From Blepharisma japonicum (taxonomy: Eukaryota; Ciliophora; Heterotrichea; Heterotrichida; Blepharismidae), in the NCBI GenBank assembly GCA_949751835.1, contig CATKHK010000034.1, positions 248,001-312,000 on the forward strand: DNA of 64,000 nt, read 5' to 3'. This document shows, piece after piece, positions 31,821-42,420 of the stretch. The notes under the pieces were generated by a model that searched no databases, had not been told where the DNA came from, and saw only the letters and a program-made list of their open reading frames with translations. The translations under genes were made by a program, and so were the position numbers. How positions within the stretch are numbered: position 1 is the stretch's first letter; every line of letters begins with the position of its first letter.

Positions 31821-32748
31821 ATTTAGTATTGGCCATGGTTTATGTTTTACTAGTAAGATATTTAGTATTAAAATATTGTAAAACAATTATTTTAAGTAAT
31901 GAAAAAAAGTTTAGAGGTTGAGACAGTAAATCGTGAAATTTTTAATTATTAATGGGAGAAGATAATTTGAGAAGATGGAGGAATTTATTAACGAAATAAA
32001 TGGAGCATTAAAATAATTAGAAAATTTAATAAAACATTAATTAAGCGAATGAGAATTTTACTTTTTATTTTTATATTTGGCAGTATAATTGACGAGTTTT
32101 TAATTAATTGGAGTTTTAACTGGTAAATAGTTATGAATTCAAACAATTCATTTGATATCTCATGGTTTTTTCAGTAAATTTATTATGTATTAATGTTAAA
32201 TTATATAAAGAAGTTTAGCGTGAATAAAAATCTTTCTATTGAGGTTTATTATCTTTAGTAAACTTAAAAGAGAAAATGCAAAAAATGACTTTTAATACAT
32301 ATAATAAAAGCTAATACCTCAATCTACATATATTTTTATCATAATCAATTATTGAATTATTAAATCTTTGACTATAAAAAGGATATTTATCTTTAAAACA
32401 AATTAATGTTATCTAAACGAATGAATGCTTACTTATAAAGTAACATTCATATACATCGCTATATTTTTTGCTAAAAGCAAATAAAAATGAGACTCAACTG
32501 TATAAATAATATTTTTCTTAAGAAATAAGAGTTATAATGAATTAAGATTTTAAATTCTTAAACAATATCTATTAATAATTTATAAAAGGCCAAATTTATC
32601 ATTTTTGTTGGAAATCCACATTTTTTTAAAAAATGGTCCAACCCTCTAATTCCACCAAATGCCTCATAAATTTCTTATTCTTTTCAATTCTTTATTTAAT
32701 CCCCATTTTGCTATGATTTTTTAAGAATCCATCTATTACTAGACTTAA
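31821..32748. other. Divergent intergenic region upstream of PP2C and eIF2A genes
   Basis: About 930 nt of strongly AT-rich DNA between two starts facing apart. It contains ACTATAAAAAGG near 32371, like a TATA box but ~370 nt before the eIF2A start, so its use is doubtful. No coding frame, RNA gene or repeat is seen. Confidence 0.5.
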
Positions 32749-34278
32749 ATGGAGCCAACAGAAGAGACCAAGCAAGAGAGCCATGAACTGCTCTGCCGTT
32801 CAGGAACTTCTCTTCTTGCTGTTCGAGGTCTTCCTCGCCAAGAACAGATTGCTTATGCTTCACCCTGCACTATGGCCCTCTACTCGCCATCTGGATCCAA
32901 ACTTGCATGTGCGACTGAGGACCAAGGTCTTTCAGTGCTTAATGCTCAGACTCATACAGTGATTATGACGACTCCCAATACAGGGATTCAGCTTCTGCAC
33001 TTTTCTCAATGTGAAAGATACCTTGTCACTTGGGAAAAACAGGTTGAAAACAATCCCAACCTTTTTGTGTGGAATTTGGCTTCCGGGCAAGCGATCTATT
33101 CTTTCTCACAAAAGAAATCTCTTAAAGAGCTTTGGCCGACAGTGGTTTTTACTCCAAACACTGACTATTTTTTGAGGAGAAACAACCAAGAGCTCCAGCT
33201 TTACCAGATCCCTGAACCTCAGCCTATAGCTGTTTTATCAGAAACAAGAGTTGCTCATTTCTCAGTGAGTCCTGCAAATCCTACCAGAGTAGTTGTCTAT
33301 ACCAATGAACAGCGTGGCGAAACAGCATCAGTCTCTTTATTTTCCCTTTCTGGAACTGCATTTAGAAAGATTAACCAGACGCCTATCACAAAGGTGCAAG
33401 ACACTACTTTTCATTGGAATAAACCTGGGAATAAAGTTATTGCATGGTGTCAAACCGATGTAGATTCAACTGGAAGAAGTTATTATGGCGAACATTCTTT
33501 ATTCATTATATACCCTGATAGAGAAGCCAGAAGTGTCAGCACTACTGAAGGTCCAATTCATGACGTAAAATGGTCACCAGCCACCGATGAATTTATAGTC
33601 ATCAGCGGATTTATGCCAGCAACCTCGACACTCTTCAAAGGCACAGGAGGCAAAGTAAAAGAACTCGCCAAACATCATAGAAACACCATCAGATGGAACT
33701 CTTTTGGAAGCTTGTTCTTAATCGCTGGGTTCGGGAATTTGCAAGGAGATATTGAGGTCTATGAGAGAAACACTTTGACTGTTGTAGGAACTTGCAGAGC
33801 AGCTACAACTGTTTATTGTGAATGGGCTCCATGCGGAAGAATGTTTGTGGCAGCGACTTTATGCCCAAGAATGAGAGTGGATAATGGATACTCGATCTAT
33901 AAGTATACAGGAGAATTGCTAATTACAGTCAATGCACAGAATGATCTATATGATGTACAATGGAGAAATAGTCCTGGAATTTTTATAGATAGGCCTTTGA
34001 CACCGAGAAAAAGAGAAGCAGCACCTGAGAAAAAAGTGTATAAGCCACCTGGATCGTCGTCAAACTTTGCGGAGAGATTTAAAGCTGTGAAAGACTCTCT
34101 TGGGCATACTGCACCTGTAAATATTGGGAAGTCTCAGTCCCAGCCTGCTTTTGTCCACCAAAAGCCGCAGCCGGTGGTAGAAGAGCTGGTTCCTGGGCAA
34201 GCACCTGAGGCTGCAAAGAAGAAAAAGAAGAAAAAGAAAAAGAAAGGCCCAGAAACAGCTCCAAACTTACCCAAATAA
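32749..34278 (+). CDS. EIF2A: Eukaryotic translation initiation factor 2A (eIF2A)
   Basis: A 509-residue protein without introns. It is a beta-propeller from the N-terminus to ~residue 420; the family-diagnostic stretch is VIAWCQTDVDSTGRSYYGEH, followed by VKWSPATDEFIVISGFMPA, WNSFGSLFLIAGFGNLQGD and CEWAPCGRMFVAATL. After that it has a Lys/Pro-rich linker and a run of ten Lys near the C-terminus, as in other eIF2A proteins (RNA or ribosome contact). eIF2A delivers initiator tRNA independently of GTP on selected mRNAs and binds 40S subunits. Codons in the 5' third are more GC-rich than in neighbours, consistent with strong expression. Confidence 0.9.
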   Translation: MEPTEETKQESHELLCRSGTSLLAVRGLPRQEQIAYASPCTMALYSPSGSKLACATEDQGLSVLNAQTHTVIMTTPNTGIQLLHFSQCERYLVTWEKQVENNPNLFVWNLASGQAIYSFSQKKSLKELWPTVVFTPNTDYFLRRNNQELQLYQIPEPQPIAVLSETRVAHFSVSPANPTRVVVYTNEQRGETASVSLFSLSGTAFRKINQTPITKVQDTTFHWNKPGNKVIAWCQTDVDSTGRSYYGEHSLFIIYPDREARSVSTTEGPIHDVKWSPATDEFIVISGFMPATSTLFKGTGGKVKELAKHHRNTIRWNSFGSLFLIAGFGNLQGDIEVYERNTLTVVGTCRAATTVYCEWAPCGRMFVAATLCPRMRVDNGYSIYKYTGELLITVNAQNDLYDVQWRNSPGIFIDRPLTPRKREAAPEKKVYKPPGSSSNFAERFKAVKDSLGHTAPVNIGKSQSQPAFVHQKPQPVVEELVPGQAPEAAKKKKKKKKKKGPETAPNLPK

Positions 34279-34417
34279 TTCGATTATTAATATAAAAATA
34301 TAACACAAAATCCTCTTTTAAAAAAGATGTTATTGCTAAATTGTGGAAGCATAGTTTATGCAAGCATACCGGTTTCTATATCAATTAATTTTGGTTGATT
34401 ATTTCAGTTAATTATTA

Positions 34418-35953
34418 ATGGAAGAATTAAAAGATATATTTGATAACGTTGGAGAGCAGAACATAATAGATGAAGACTTATTTCAAGAACTTCCTCAGCT
34501 TAACGAAGATATAGGAGAAATTTATCAAAGTAAATCTTGAGGACAATATAATGATGATGATCCTATCACTGTAAAGATTCTTGTTGAAGAATCTAAAATT
34601 TCGGATGAACCCATATCGGTTTCTCTTAATTTTCTATTTGACTATTTACAGCTAAAAAATGTAGATCAAGAAATTCCCTGCACAATTTCACTCCAAGGCC
34701 CAAGGCGAAACTTCACCGAAATTCAAGAAAATCGAGTAGGATTAGATCTTATTTGTGTTGTTGATGTAAGTGGAAGTATGTCAGGTGATAAAATTGCTCT
34801 TGTTAAAAAAACGCTCGAGTTTTTACTCACAATTTTAAGCACAAATGATAGATTTAGTATCATAACTTTTTCTTCAGAAAGTCAAAGGATACTAAAATTA
34901 ACAAATTTAGATGATTCAGGAAAAATAGATGCAGAAAAAGCAATAAAAAGCATCAACGCCACAGGGTCTACTCAAATTGTAGAAGGGCTAGATAAAGGAC
35001 TAAAAGTTATAAAAGACCGAAGAATTGTGAATAATGTGACTTCTATTTTGCTTTTAAGTGATGGAGTAGATAATAACTCTTTCAATGTGTCTGCCAGAGC
35101 AAAAGAAAGAATTAGCTTCTATAGCATTGATATCCCATTTACTATCCATACCTTTGGATATGGGTCAGATCATGATGCAAAAATTATGAGGGAAATTGCA
35201 GAAAATAACCATGGGAATTTTTATTATGTGGAAAACCCAAAAAATATCCCAACTGCTTTTGCTAGCTGTCTAGGTGAGCTTGTCTCGCTAGTCGCTGATA
35301 AAATTAGTGTATCTTTGATTTCTCAGCCTTGCTCAATTCCTTTTAGCCTGCATAAAGTTTATTCAGAAAACGGTGATATTAATTTCCAAATGCCTCAGCT
35401 GTATTCAGGTGACAAAAAAGATGCAGTTTTTACTATCAAATTCCCTGCAAATATAAATAGTAGTGTAGAAAATGAAGTTATCAAGCCTGTGAAAGCAATA
35501 ATAAATTATGAAGATAAATCAGGAAGAAAAGTAAATGTTGAAAAAGAAATTGAAATCTTGGTAACTGGAGAGAATCGAGAAGAAATTCAGGTTAATCAAG
35601 AAGTTATGGTCAATTTTTATAGGTGTAGAGGGGCTGAAGCTTTAAAAGAAATAGCAAATCTTGCAGAAAGCGGAAGCTTTGAAGAAGCTAGAAATATAGC
35701 TGCTACTACAGCAAGAGAATTCAGAGAATGCTTAGTAAGTGATCATGCAATTTTGAAAGCAATTATAAAAGATCTTGAAGACGCAGGAAATAGAGCTTCT
35801 TCTCGACTTATGTGGGAAAACGGAGGTAGAGCTCAAGTTAATTCAGTTCAAAAAAATCACTTTTGCCAAAAGGCTGCAAGCAATAATATAGAGTATATGA
35901 ACGAAGCTCAAGAAGAGTTATGTAATATGGCAATGGATTTTTTTGACCAATAA
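34418..35953 (+). CDS. von Willebrand factor A domain protein, tandem copy 1 (vWA + Vwaint-like)
   Basis: A 511-residue protein; TGA at 34538-34540 is Trp. It has an acidic N-terminal ~60 residues, a short beta segment shared by all three copies (SLNFLFDYLQLKNVDQEIPC), a vWA domain from ~110 with an intact MIDAS (VVDVSGSMSGDKI, later GSTQI and LLSDGVDNN), then a conserved GNFYYVENPKNI segment. The C-terminal region NFYRCRGAEALKEIANLAE through GGRAQVNSVQKNHFCQK matches the Vwaint-type module that follows vWA in many ciliate and fungal proteins. A metal-dependent protein-binding role is likely. It has no signal peptide, so it is probably cytosolic. Its neighbour 67 bp downstream is a paralogue. 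Confidence 0.85.
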
Positions 35954-36020
35954 TTACTCAGTTAAACTAATAAAATTTTAAATTTGTGGTTTAAACATTA
36001 ATAAATTTACTATAATACTG

Positions 36021-38369
36021 ATGTCTTCTTATCCCTTTAACAATTTGCAAAACATCAATCAGCCGACTCATCCTAATATTCAAAATTTGACACAAATTCA
36101 AGACAGTGATCAAATGATTCTTGATGATCCTAGCTTATCCTCAATTTCAGTTTCACAGAGCCTAAATAATTGCTCACAAACTTTTAATCCTGCAGTATTT
36201 AATCAAGGCCAAATGCAAGCTCCTCAATCTCAGTTTCAACAAAGTCAAATGCAAAATTATCAACCTCAGCTTCAGCATACTCCAGCACAAATGCACCACT
36301 TTCAGCAAGCTCAGCTAAATCAACTGAATCAAATGCAGCAAATTCAGCAAGTTCAACAAATGGGAGCTAAGCAAGCACAGTTCCAAATGCCAGGGCAACC
36401 TCAAAAAGCTAAATTGGCTCCTATTTCTCAATTCCAAAATAATTCGGCTCAGCAGTTTCAACCTCTTAGCATTCCAATTCAAAACTATCAACCTCAATAT
36501 CAGATGCCACCAATTCAACCTCAATATAACAGCATTCCAATTAACAGCGCTCAAACAAGACCTGTACAATACCAGCAGCCTCAATATAGTGGCATTCCAA
36601 TTAGCAACGCTCAAACAAGACCTGTACAATACCAGCAGCCTCAATATAATAGCATTCAAATTAGCAGTTCTCAAGCAAAGCCTATGCAATATCAGCAGCC
36701 TCAATATAGTAGCATTCCAATTAACAGTACTCAAACAATGCCTGTGCAATATCAGCAACCTCAATATAGCAGTAGCCCAATTAGCAACGTTCAAACAAGG
36801 CCAGTGCAATATCAGCAACCTCAAATTCCAATGCAATCCCAGCCTTCCCAAATTCCTATGCCATATAAGCCCCAATCAGTGCAGATCCGTTCACTATTCA
36901 ATCAAGGAGCCCAAAACGCATATAGTCCTGAAGACTTATCATTAATACCTGATGACGACGAAATCCAAATAAAGCCAATAACAGAAGAAATAAAAACTTC
37001 AGAAGGTTCAATCACCGCTTCAATGAATTTTCTATTCAATTATTTAGAATTAAAAAACATAGAGCAAGAAATCCCTTGCACACTTTCACTAGCAGGCTCA
37101 GAGATGGAAATGGAAGAACTTCAAAGCAACAGGGCAGGGCTTGATTTAATCTGTGTAGTAGACGTGAGTGGAAGTATGAGAGGCCCTAAACTTGATTTAG
37201 TAAAGAAAACCTTAGAGTTCATGCTTACTCTTTTAAATGGCAATGACAGAGTTAGCATTATTGTTTTCTCTGATGCTTCAAGTAAGATCATTAAACTGAC
37301 AGCCATAAATGAAATAGGGAAAATAGACGTAGAGAGAGCTATTAGGTCGATGCAAACTATAGGAGGCACAAATATTGTCTCGGGGCTTCAAAAAGGCTTG
37401 GAAGTTGCAATTAATCGAAGAATTGTAAATCAAGTCACATCAGTTTTGCTATTGACAGATGGATGTGATAATGAAAGGCCCACAATTGTGCAAAGAGCAA
37501 TTCAATGCTCAAATCAATTAAAATCATCGATTAGAGGCACATTTACAGTTCATACTTTTGGATATGGTCAGGATCATGATTCAAAAGCTATGCAAGAAAT
37601 TGCAAAAGCAAATAATGGGAATTTCTATTATGTGGAAAATCCAAAAGATATAGCTGAAGCTTTTGCAAACTGTCTAGGAGAGCTTGTTTCTGTTGTTGCA
37701 GACAAAATCGAAGTAGCCTTAATTACTCAATCATGCAGTATTCCTTTTCACCTGCATAAAGTGTACTCAGAAAATGGAGACACTCATTTCTCGATGCCTT
37801 CAGTATTATCAGGAAATAAAAAGGACTCAGTTTTTCTCTTGAAATTTCCGCCAACAACTGATCGAGTTCCTGAAAATGAAATTATTAAGCCTGTTAAAGC
37901 AAGAATTTCATATGAAACAAAATCAGGAGAAAATAAAATAATTGAGGCTGAATTGAGTATTTTAGTTGTCAATGAAGGAAGAGATGACATTGAAGTTAAT
38001 GAAGACGTAATGGTTCATTTTTATAGGTGTAAAGGAGCAGAAATCTTAAAAGAAGTAGCAAGACTTGCTGAAGCCAGGAACTTTAATGAAGCTAAAACAG
38101 CCGCACTTAATTATGCAAATGAGCTTAAAAATTGTATTGTGAAGGAGCATGAAGTAGTGAAGGCATTAATACGTGATCTTGAAGATGCTAGTAATCGAGC
38201 TTCTTCAAATGCGTCATGGGAGCAAGGGGGAAGAGCTCAAGTGTCTTCATTGCAAACAAATAATTTTTGCCAAAAGCCAATGGTTTCTTTACCATCTTAT
38301 CAAAATGCATGCCAAACACTCTACTCCAATATGGCTTCGAATTATTTTAATAATCCAAAAAACCCTTAA
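36021..38369 (+). CDS. vWA domain protein, tandem copy 2, with long Gln-rich repeat N-terminus
   Basis: A 782-residue protein. Residues 1-~310 are Gln/Pro/Asn-rich and prion-like, including about five 20-residue repeats (residues ~167-269, of the type YQQPQYSGIPISNAQTRPVQ). The shared segment SMNFLFNYLELKNIEQEIPC precedes a vWA domain from ~375 with an intact MIDAS (VVDVSGSMRGPKL, GGTNI, LLTDGCDN). The Vwaint-like C-terminus is HFYRCKGAEILKEVARLAE to GGRAQVSSLQTNNFCQ. The folded part is close to copies 1 and 3. The Gln-rich tail may drive condensate formation or assembly; that is inference. No UGA or intron is needed. Confidence 0.88.
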   Translation: MSSYPFNNLQNINQPTHPNIQNLTQIQDSDQMILDDPSLSSISVSQSLNNCSQTFNPAVFNQGQMQAPQSQFQQSQMQNYQPQLQHTPAQMHHFQQAQLNQLNQMQQIQQVQQMGAKQAQFQMPGQPQKAKLAPISQFQNNSAQQFQPLSIPIQNYQPQYQMPPIQPQYNSIPINSAQTRPVQYQQPQYSGIPISNAQTRPVQYQQPQYNSIQISSSQAKPMQYQQPQYSSIPINSTQTMPVQYQQPQYSSSPISNVQTRPVQYQQPQIPMQSQPSQIPMPYKPQSVQIRSLFNQGAQNAYSPEDLSLIPDDDEIQIKPITEEIKTSEGSITASMNFLFNYLELKNIEQEIPCTLSLAGSEMEMEELQSNRAGLDLICVVDVSGSMRGPKLDLVKKTLEFMLTLLNGNDRVSIIVFSDASSKIIKLTAINEIGKIDVERAIRSMQTIGGTNIVSGLQKGLEVAINRRIVNQVTSVLLLTDGCDNERPTIVQRAIQCSNQLKSSIRGTFTVHTFGYGQDHDSKAMQEIAKANNGNFYYVENPKDIAEAFANCLGELVSVVADKIEVALITQSCSIPFHLHKVYSENGDTHFSMPSVLSGNKKDSVFLLKFPPTTDRVPENEIIKPVKARISYETKSGENKIIEAELSILVVNEGRDDIEVNEDVMVHFYRCKGAEILKEVARLAEARNFNEAKTAALNYANELKNCIVKEHEVVKALIRDLEDASNRASSNASWEQGGRAQVSSLQTNNFCQKPMVSLPSYQNACQTLYSNMASNYFNNPKNP
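36519..36826 (+). repeat. 60-nt in-frame minisatellite, about five units
   Basis: Units beginning CCTCAATATA with period exactly 60 nt encode 20-residue Gln/Pro-rich repeats inside vWA copy 2. The units differ at several bases, so the array is not newly formed. The last unit is truncated. Confidence 0.9.
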
Positions 38370-38376
38370 TTATTCC

Positions 38377-38459
38377 AAATTTAGCATTCTTAATCGTCAT
38401 AATTCTATAAAATGCAAAATTAATCAAAATATATATTTTATCGCAACATTTATTTTATA
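38377..38459 (+). repeat. Duplicated 3'-flank segment, copy A
   Basis: About 83 nt directly after vWA copy 2 (AAATTTAGCATTCTTAAT... to ...ATTTATTTTATA) recurs at 38963-39046 with only a few differences. It marks a local segmental duplication. Confidence 0.85.
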
Positions 38460-38742
38460 TTCCTTACCACTCTTTCACAATAAAAATATTGCTGGTTCTT
38501 CTTGAATTTACTGTTTTTTACTTCTTCTAAATATAAGTCTATTTAATCAAAACTTGATTAGATTATGAAATTAATAATAATTAACTCTATAATAGAATTT
38601 TTCTCGTCTCTAATAAGTTAGGTTTTATTCAATTATAATAAAACTCTCTTAAATTCGGTTTAATTAATATTTGTTTGAAATCTAATAATATTAGTCTCAA
38701 ATTATAAATCCAAAAAACTTAATACACCAGAAATCAAAGAGT

Positions 38743-38825
38743 CAATCATTTTAGAAGATAGCTAGGAGGAAACTAAAGAGGAAGAAAATTTGACAGCAGA
38801 TAATAAAGCAAAAGATGAAAAAGAT
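38743..38825 (+). repeat. Decayed duplicate of the 5' coding end of the membrane-vWA gene
   Basis: CAATCATTTTAGAA through GAGGAAACTAAAGAGGAAGA to AAAGATGAAAAA matches 39109-39192, the start of the membrane-vWA gene, at most positions. A TAG interrupts the corresponding frame (AGCTAGGAGG against AGCGAGGAGG), so this copy is a non-coding fragment. Confidence 0.75.
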
Positions 38826-38962
38826 TGTTTGAGGCTGAAAACAAAACAACAGAATTTTAACTCATTTTTTAGAAGAAAAATAAATGTAAAATCAATTAAA
38901 AAATATTTAGGTTCAAAAAATCCCACAAAAAATCTGAGTTTAAAAAAATGACCAAAAAACCT

Positions 38963-39046
38963 AAATTTAGCATTCTTAATTGTCATAATTCTACAAAATG
39001 CAATTTTTAATCAAAATATATATTTTATCGTGACATTTATTTTATA
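38963..39046 (+). repeat. Duplicated 3'-flank segment, copy B
   Basis: Second copy of the 38377-38459 segment, ending ~20 nt before the start codon of the membrane-vWA gene. It therefore now serves as the 5' flank of a gene while copy A is a 3' flank. Confidence 0.85.
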
Positions 39047-39065
39047 GATTTCTGAGATTAATAAA

Positions 39066-41792
39066 ATGTCAAATCAAGAACAACTTGATGTACAAGAAAA
39101 CCAAGAGCCAATCATTTTAGAAACGAGCGAGGAGGAAACTAAAGAGGAAGAAAAATTGGCAGCAGATGAAAATGAAGCTAAAGACGAAAAAGGCGAAATG
39201 GGAATTATATTCATGTTTTTTTCCGCATTATCAGTTATATTATTATTTTTAGGTATTATATTATGAAAATCCCTATCATTGTGCTTTGTGGTTACAGTGA
39301 ATTTCTTGATTATTTGATCAGCTTGTTTAGACTTTGGAATTATTAGCAATACAAACTTTTTGTCCACCTTTATTTATCAAAATTACGAGTTCGAAAAAGT
39401 ACAAATTGATTATTTGATTTCTTGAATTGAAAAAATAAATATTTGGTGCTGTATTTTGATTGTGCTAATGACGTGTCCTTTCTATATCATGGCATTTTTG
39501 CAAGAACTCAAATCTTCTCAAAAAGGTACTTCAAGTTCATGGATGTCAATTATTCATCAATTATGCTTGGTTTTCAAGGGTATTATTAGCATGACCAAAA
39601 CTTGGCATTGCATTGGCTACTTAGCAGTACTATGGCTTGGGATTGCTGTCAATCAGTTTTTCTATGTCCTTTTAATTTTAGACTTGTGTTTTGTGTATGA
39701 AAAGGCAATAACAATTATTATTAAACTTAAAATAGCCTTGACTATTTCATTTACACTATCTTTCGTTTTTATACAATTATTTGAGATTTCAAGCATTAAG
39801 ATCGATTTGCAGGACCTGTGTTTATTTATTGCTAGTTTAGCTCGAGTATCCCTCTTTATACTTTTGGAGCTATGTATCGTTATAACTGTATTTATCTCTC
39901 TCAAAGATGGTCGAGAAAATATTGTCAGAGAATGGAACGAAGGGAATTCAAGCATTTTTAAAAGGATATGGAGATGTATTGTTAAGAGCACATCAATTTT
40001 CAGAAATTTATATATTAGGCAATCTCTGAGCTGCCTAATAGCTATATTCCTTGGCACAAATGTGCATCCAATGTGCTTTAATTTATTTGTCTTGATCACT
40101 CTTTGCACCTGCTCTTTTCAAAAAATAAAAAACAAAATCGTTTTATTAAGAAATAATTGGATTTTCAAAGTGATTGCTTACATAGTTATAGTTCGTTCAG
40201 TTACGAATATTAGCTGTTGGATTTACAGTGATGAGGCTTCAAATCAATGTACAAATTGATATATATGCACTTTTGCAATTTTAAATACAATTTTGAAAAG
40301 AAACGATGTCATTTTAAACCATTATATTCAATCATCCCAATGGGTAAGCTGCAATATATTTGCTATTCCATCTTTATCATGCTTTAAAAATTCAATAACT
40401 GAGAGCTTCACAGTAACTGAAACTGAGGGCCAAAACTCAACAATAGTTGAAATATCAACTAAATTTTCATATGATTATCTAGAATTAAAAGATGTAGAGC
40501 AAGAAATCCCATGTATGATTACATTTAAAGGTATGAACCCAAAAATTGTAGATGTCAAAAATGATAGACAAAAACTCGACATCATTTGTATAGTCGATAA
40601 AAGTGGGAGTATGAATGATGATGGGAAATTTAGTTTAGTTAAAAAAACTTTAGACTTTTTACTTACTCTTTTGAATGACTCAGATAGGCTTAGTATAGTT
40701 GCTTTTGGAAGCGCAGCGGATATCGTGATTGATTTAACTGAAATCGATAAAACAGGAAAAATCAGCATTGAAGATAAGATAAGGTAGATGGTTGCTGGTG
40801 GAGGCACAAATATTTACTCTGGGCTTGAAAAAGCCTTATTGATTGCGAGCTCACGCAAAGTATTTAGCAGTACAACAACCGTTTTAATGCTAAGTGATGG
40901 GCAGGATAATAGTCTAAGCCTAGGAAACATAATACAATTTTCCGATGATTTTAAATCAAGAACAAAAGGTCAATACTTCATTCACACATTTGGATATGGC
41001 ACAGATCATGACTCAAAAATGATGAAAGAAATTTCTAGACTCAATAATGGGAATTTCTATTATATAGAAAATCCAAAAGATATAGCAGAAGCATTTGCAA
41101 CTTGCTTAGGTGATTTGGCTACATCAACTTTAGAAAAACTTGAAGTTGAATTAATTGTTCAGCCCTGTAGTATACCTTTTAGCATTTCTAAAGTATATTC
41201 AGAAAGTGGAGAAAATCATTTTACAGTACCCCTCCTTTTGGGTGATAACCGCAGAGACATGGTATTCGTACTAAAATTTCCACCATATGCTGAGAAAATA
41301 AAAAAAAATGAAATTATAACCCCCGTCAAGGCTATACTAAATAAGCCAGGAGAAAATAAAACGACTGAAATTGATTTAAACATTTTAGTAATAAGTGGAG
41401 AAAATGAAAATAAAAAGAATGAAGCAAATGGGGATGTTTTGGCCAATTATTATAGATGCAAAGGTGCAGAAATCCTTAGTGATGTTATAAGCCTTGCTGA
41501 TAAGGAATTTTACACAGAAGCTAGAAATATTGCTCTTAAAGCGGCAGAAGAATTTAAAGCTTTGGCAATAAAAGATCACATAATTGTTCAAGCTTTGATA
41601 CATGATCTTGAAGATGCTTCAAACAGAGCTTCTTCGAAATATTCTTGGGAAAGGGGCGGAAGAGCTCAAGTGGTTTCGGTTCAGGCCAGTCATTTTTATC
41701 AGAAAGCTTCAAATAATGTGCCGATTTATAAGAATAGCTACCAAGAAGCTTATTCTGATAAAGCTGCTGATTATTTCGGATCTAAAAATTAA
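39066..41792 (+). CDS. Polytopic membrane protein fused to vWA (tandem copy 3), with an in-frame TAG
   Basis: One frame runs 908 codons from ATG 39066 to TAA 41792, reading four TGA codons as Trp and broken only by TAG at 40785-40787 (codon 574). Residues 1-45 are acidic. About eight hydrophobic segments follow (residues ~48-375, for example FMFFSALSVILLFLGIIL and AVLWLGIAVNQFFYVLLILD). Then come the family segment KFSYDYLELKDVEQEIPC and a vWA domain from ~505 (VDKSGSM, GGTNI, LMLSDGQDN) with the Vwaint-like end (NYYRCKGAEILSDVISLAD, GGRAQVVSVQASHFYQ). In copy 2 the TAG position is TCG (Ser), a one-base difference. No tiny intron covers it. The gene is either read through, polymorphic or recently inactivated; the intact frame on both sides suggests recent or tolerated change. 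Confidence 0.7.
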
Positions 41793-41949
41793 AGGTAAAT
41801 TTTATATAATAAATTTAAGTAGAATCAAAGAAAATTTTTTTGAAGAATGTAATAGCATTTACTAATTATAGAGAGAGGGTAATTTTTCTAATGGAATCTT
41901 GCTTAATTTATGGGTCCGTTACAATTATCAGTTTGCCAGATTTTTCTTA

Positions 41950-42183
41950 ATGGGCAAACGAGCAAAATGGCAAGTAAATGCAAGATGCTGAGCGAGAAAC
42001 GCTGATCAATTTAAGTGGTGGAACTGAGGAATGTCTTTTCATTTGGCGCTTAACAATTTAAGAGACAGAATGGCTCATGAATTACTAGTTCAGCTTAGGA
42101 GCTTAAATGATCTTTCTGCACTAGATGCTATAAATTTAATTAATGGCAATCAACTCCTAAATAAAGTCTTACTTCTAATTTAA
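41950..42183 (+). CDS. Short Trp-rich open frame (doubtful small gene or relic)
   Basis: A 77-residue frame from ATG 41950 to TAA 42183, open only if its three TGA codons are Trp. It would contain seven Trp within the first 27 residues (CWARNADQFKWWNWG), then a helical segment (LRDRMAHELLVQLRSLNDLS) and a hydrophobic end. No family is recognised. The composition is odd for chance DNA in the second half, but the frame is short; it may be the tail of a lost gene. It sits between the vWA cluster and the PDE gene. Confidence 0.25.
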
Positions 42184-42420
42184 TATTCATCATTCCAACA
42201 ATATTTGGTATTAAATCAATGATCACTGATTAAATGAATCACTATGATTGAAATAAATAAGGCACTTAAAAAAGGTTACAACTAATTTTAAATCATTTTA
42301 TCTATCTAAAAACTTTTCCCATTTCCCTTATTCTCCTTTCATATTCCAATTTTTCATTTCAGCTCAAAAATTTCTCTGGATAACAATTGTTAGTGAAATC
42401 ACGCTTCTTTTAATAAATAA

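Noticed and set aside
32371-32382. ACTATAAAAAGG as the eIF2A TATA box
   Set aside because: It lies ~370 nt before the start, while the ARF ACTATAAA elements lie ~32 nt before theirs.
36519-36826. Regular spacing suggestive of a CRISPR array
   Set aside because: The repeats are contiguous, in frame and translated; there are no spacers, and the organism is a eukaryote.
36315-36875. Leu-rich minus-strand frame
   Set aside because: Antisense of the Gln-rich repeats (CAG/CAA read backwards gives Leu/Ile); not a gene.
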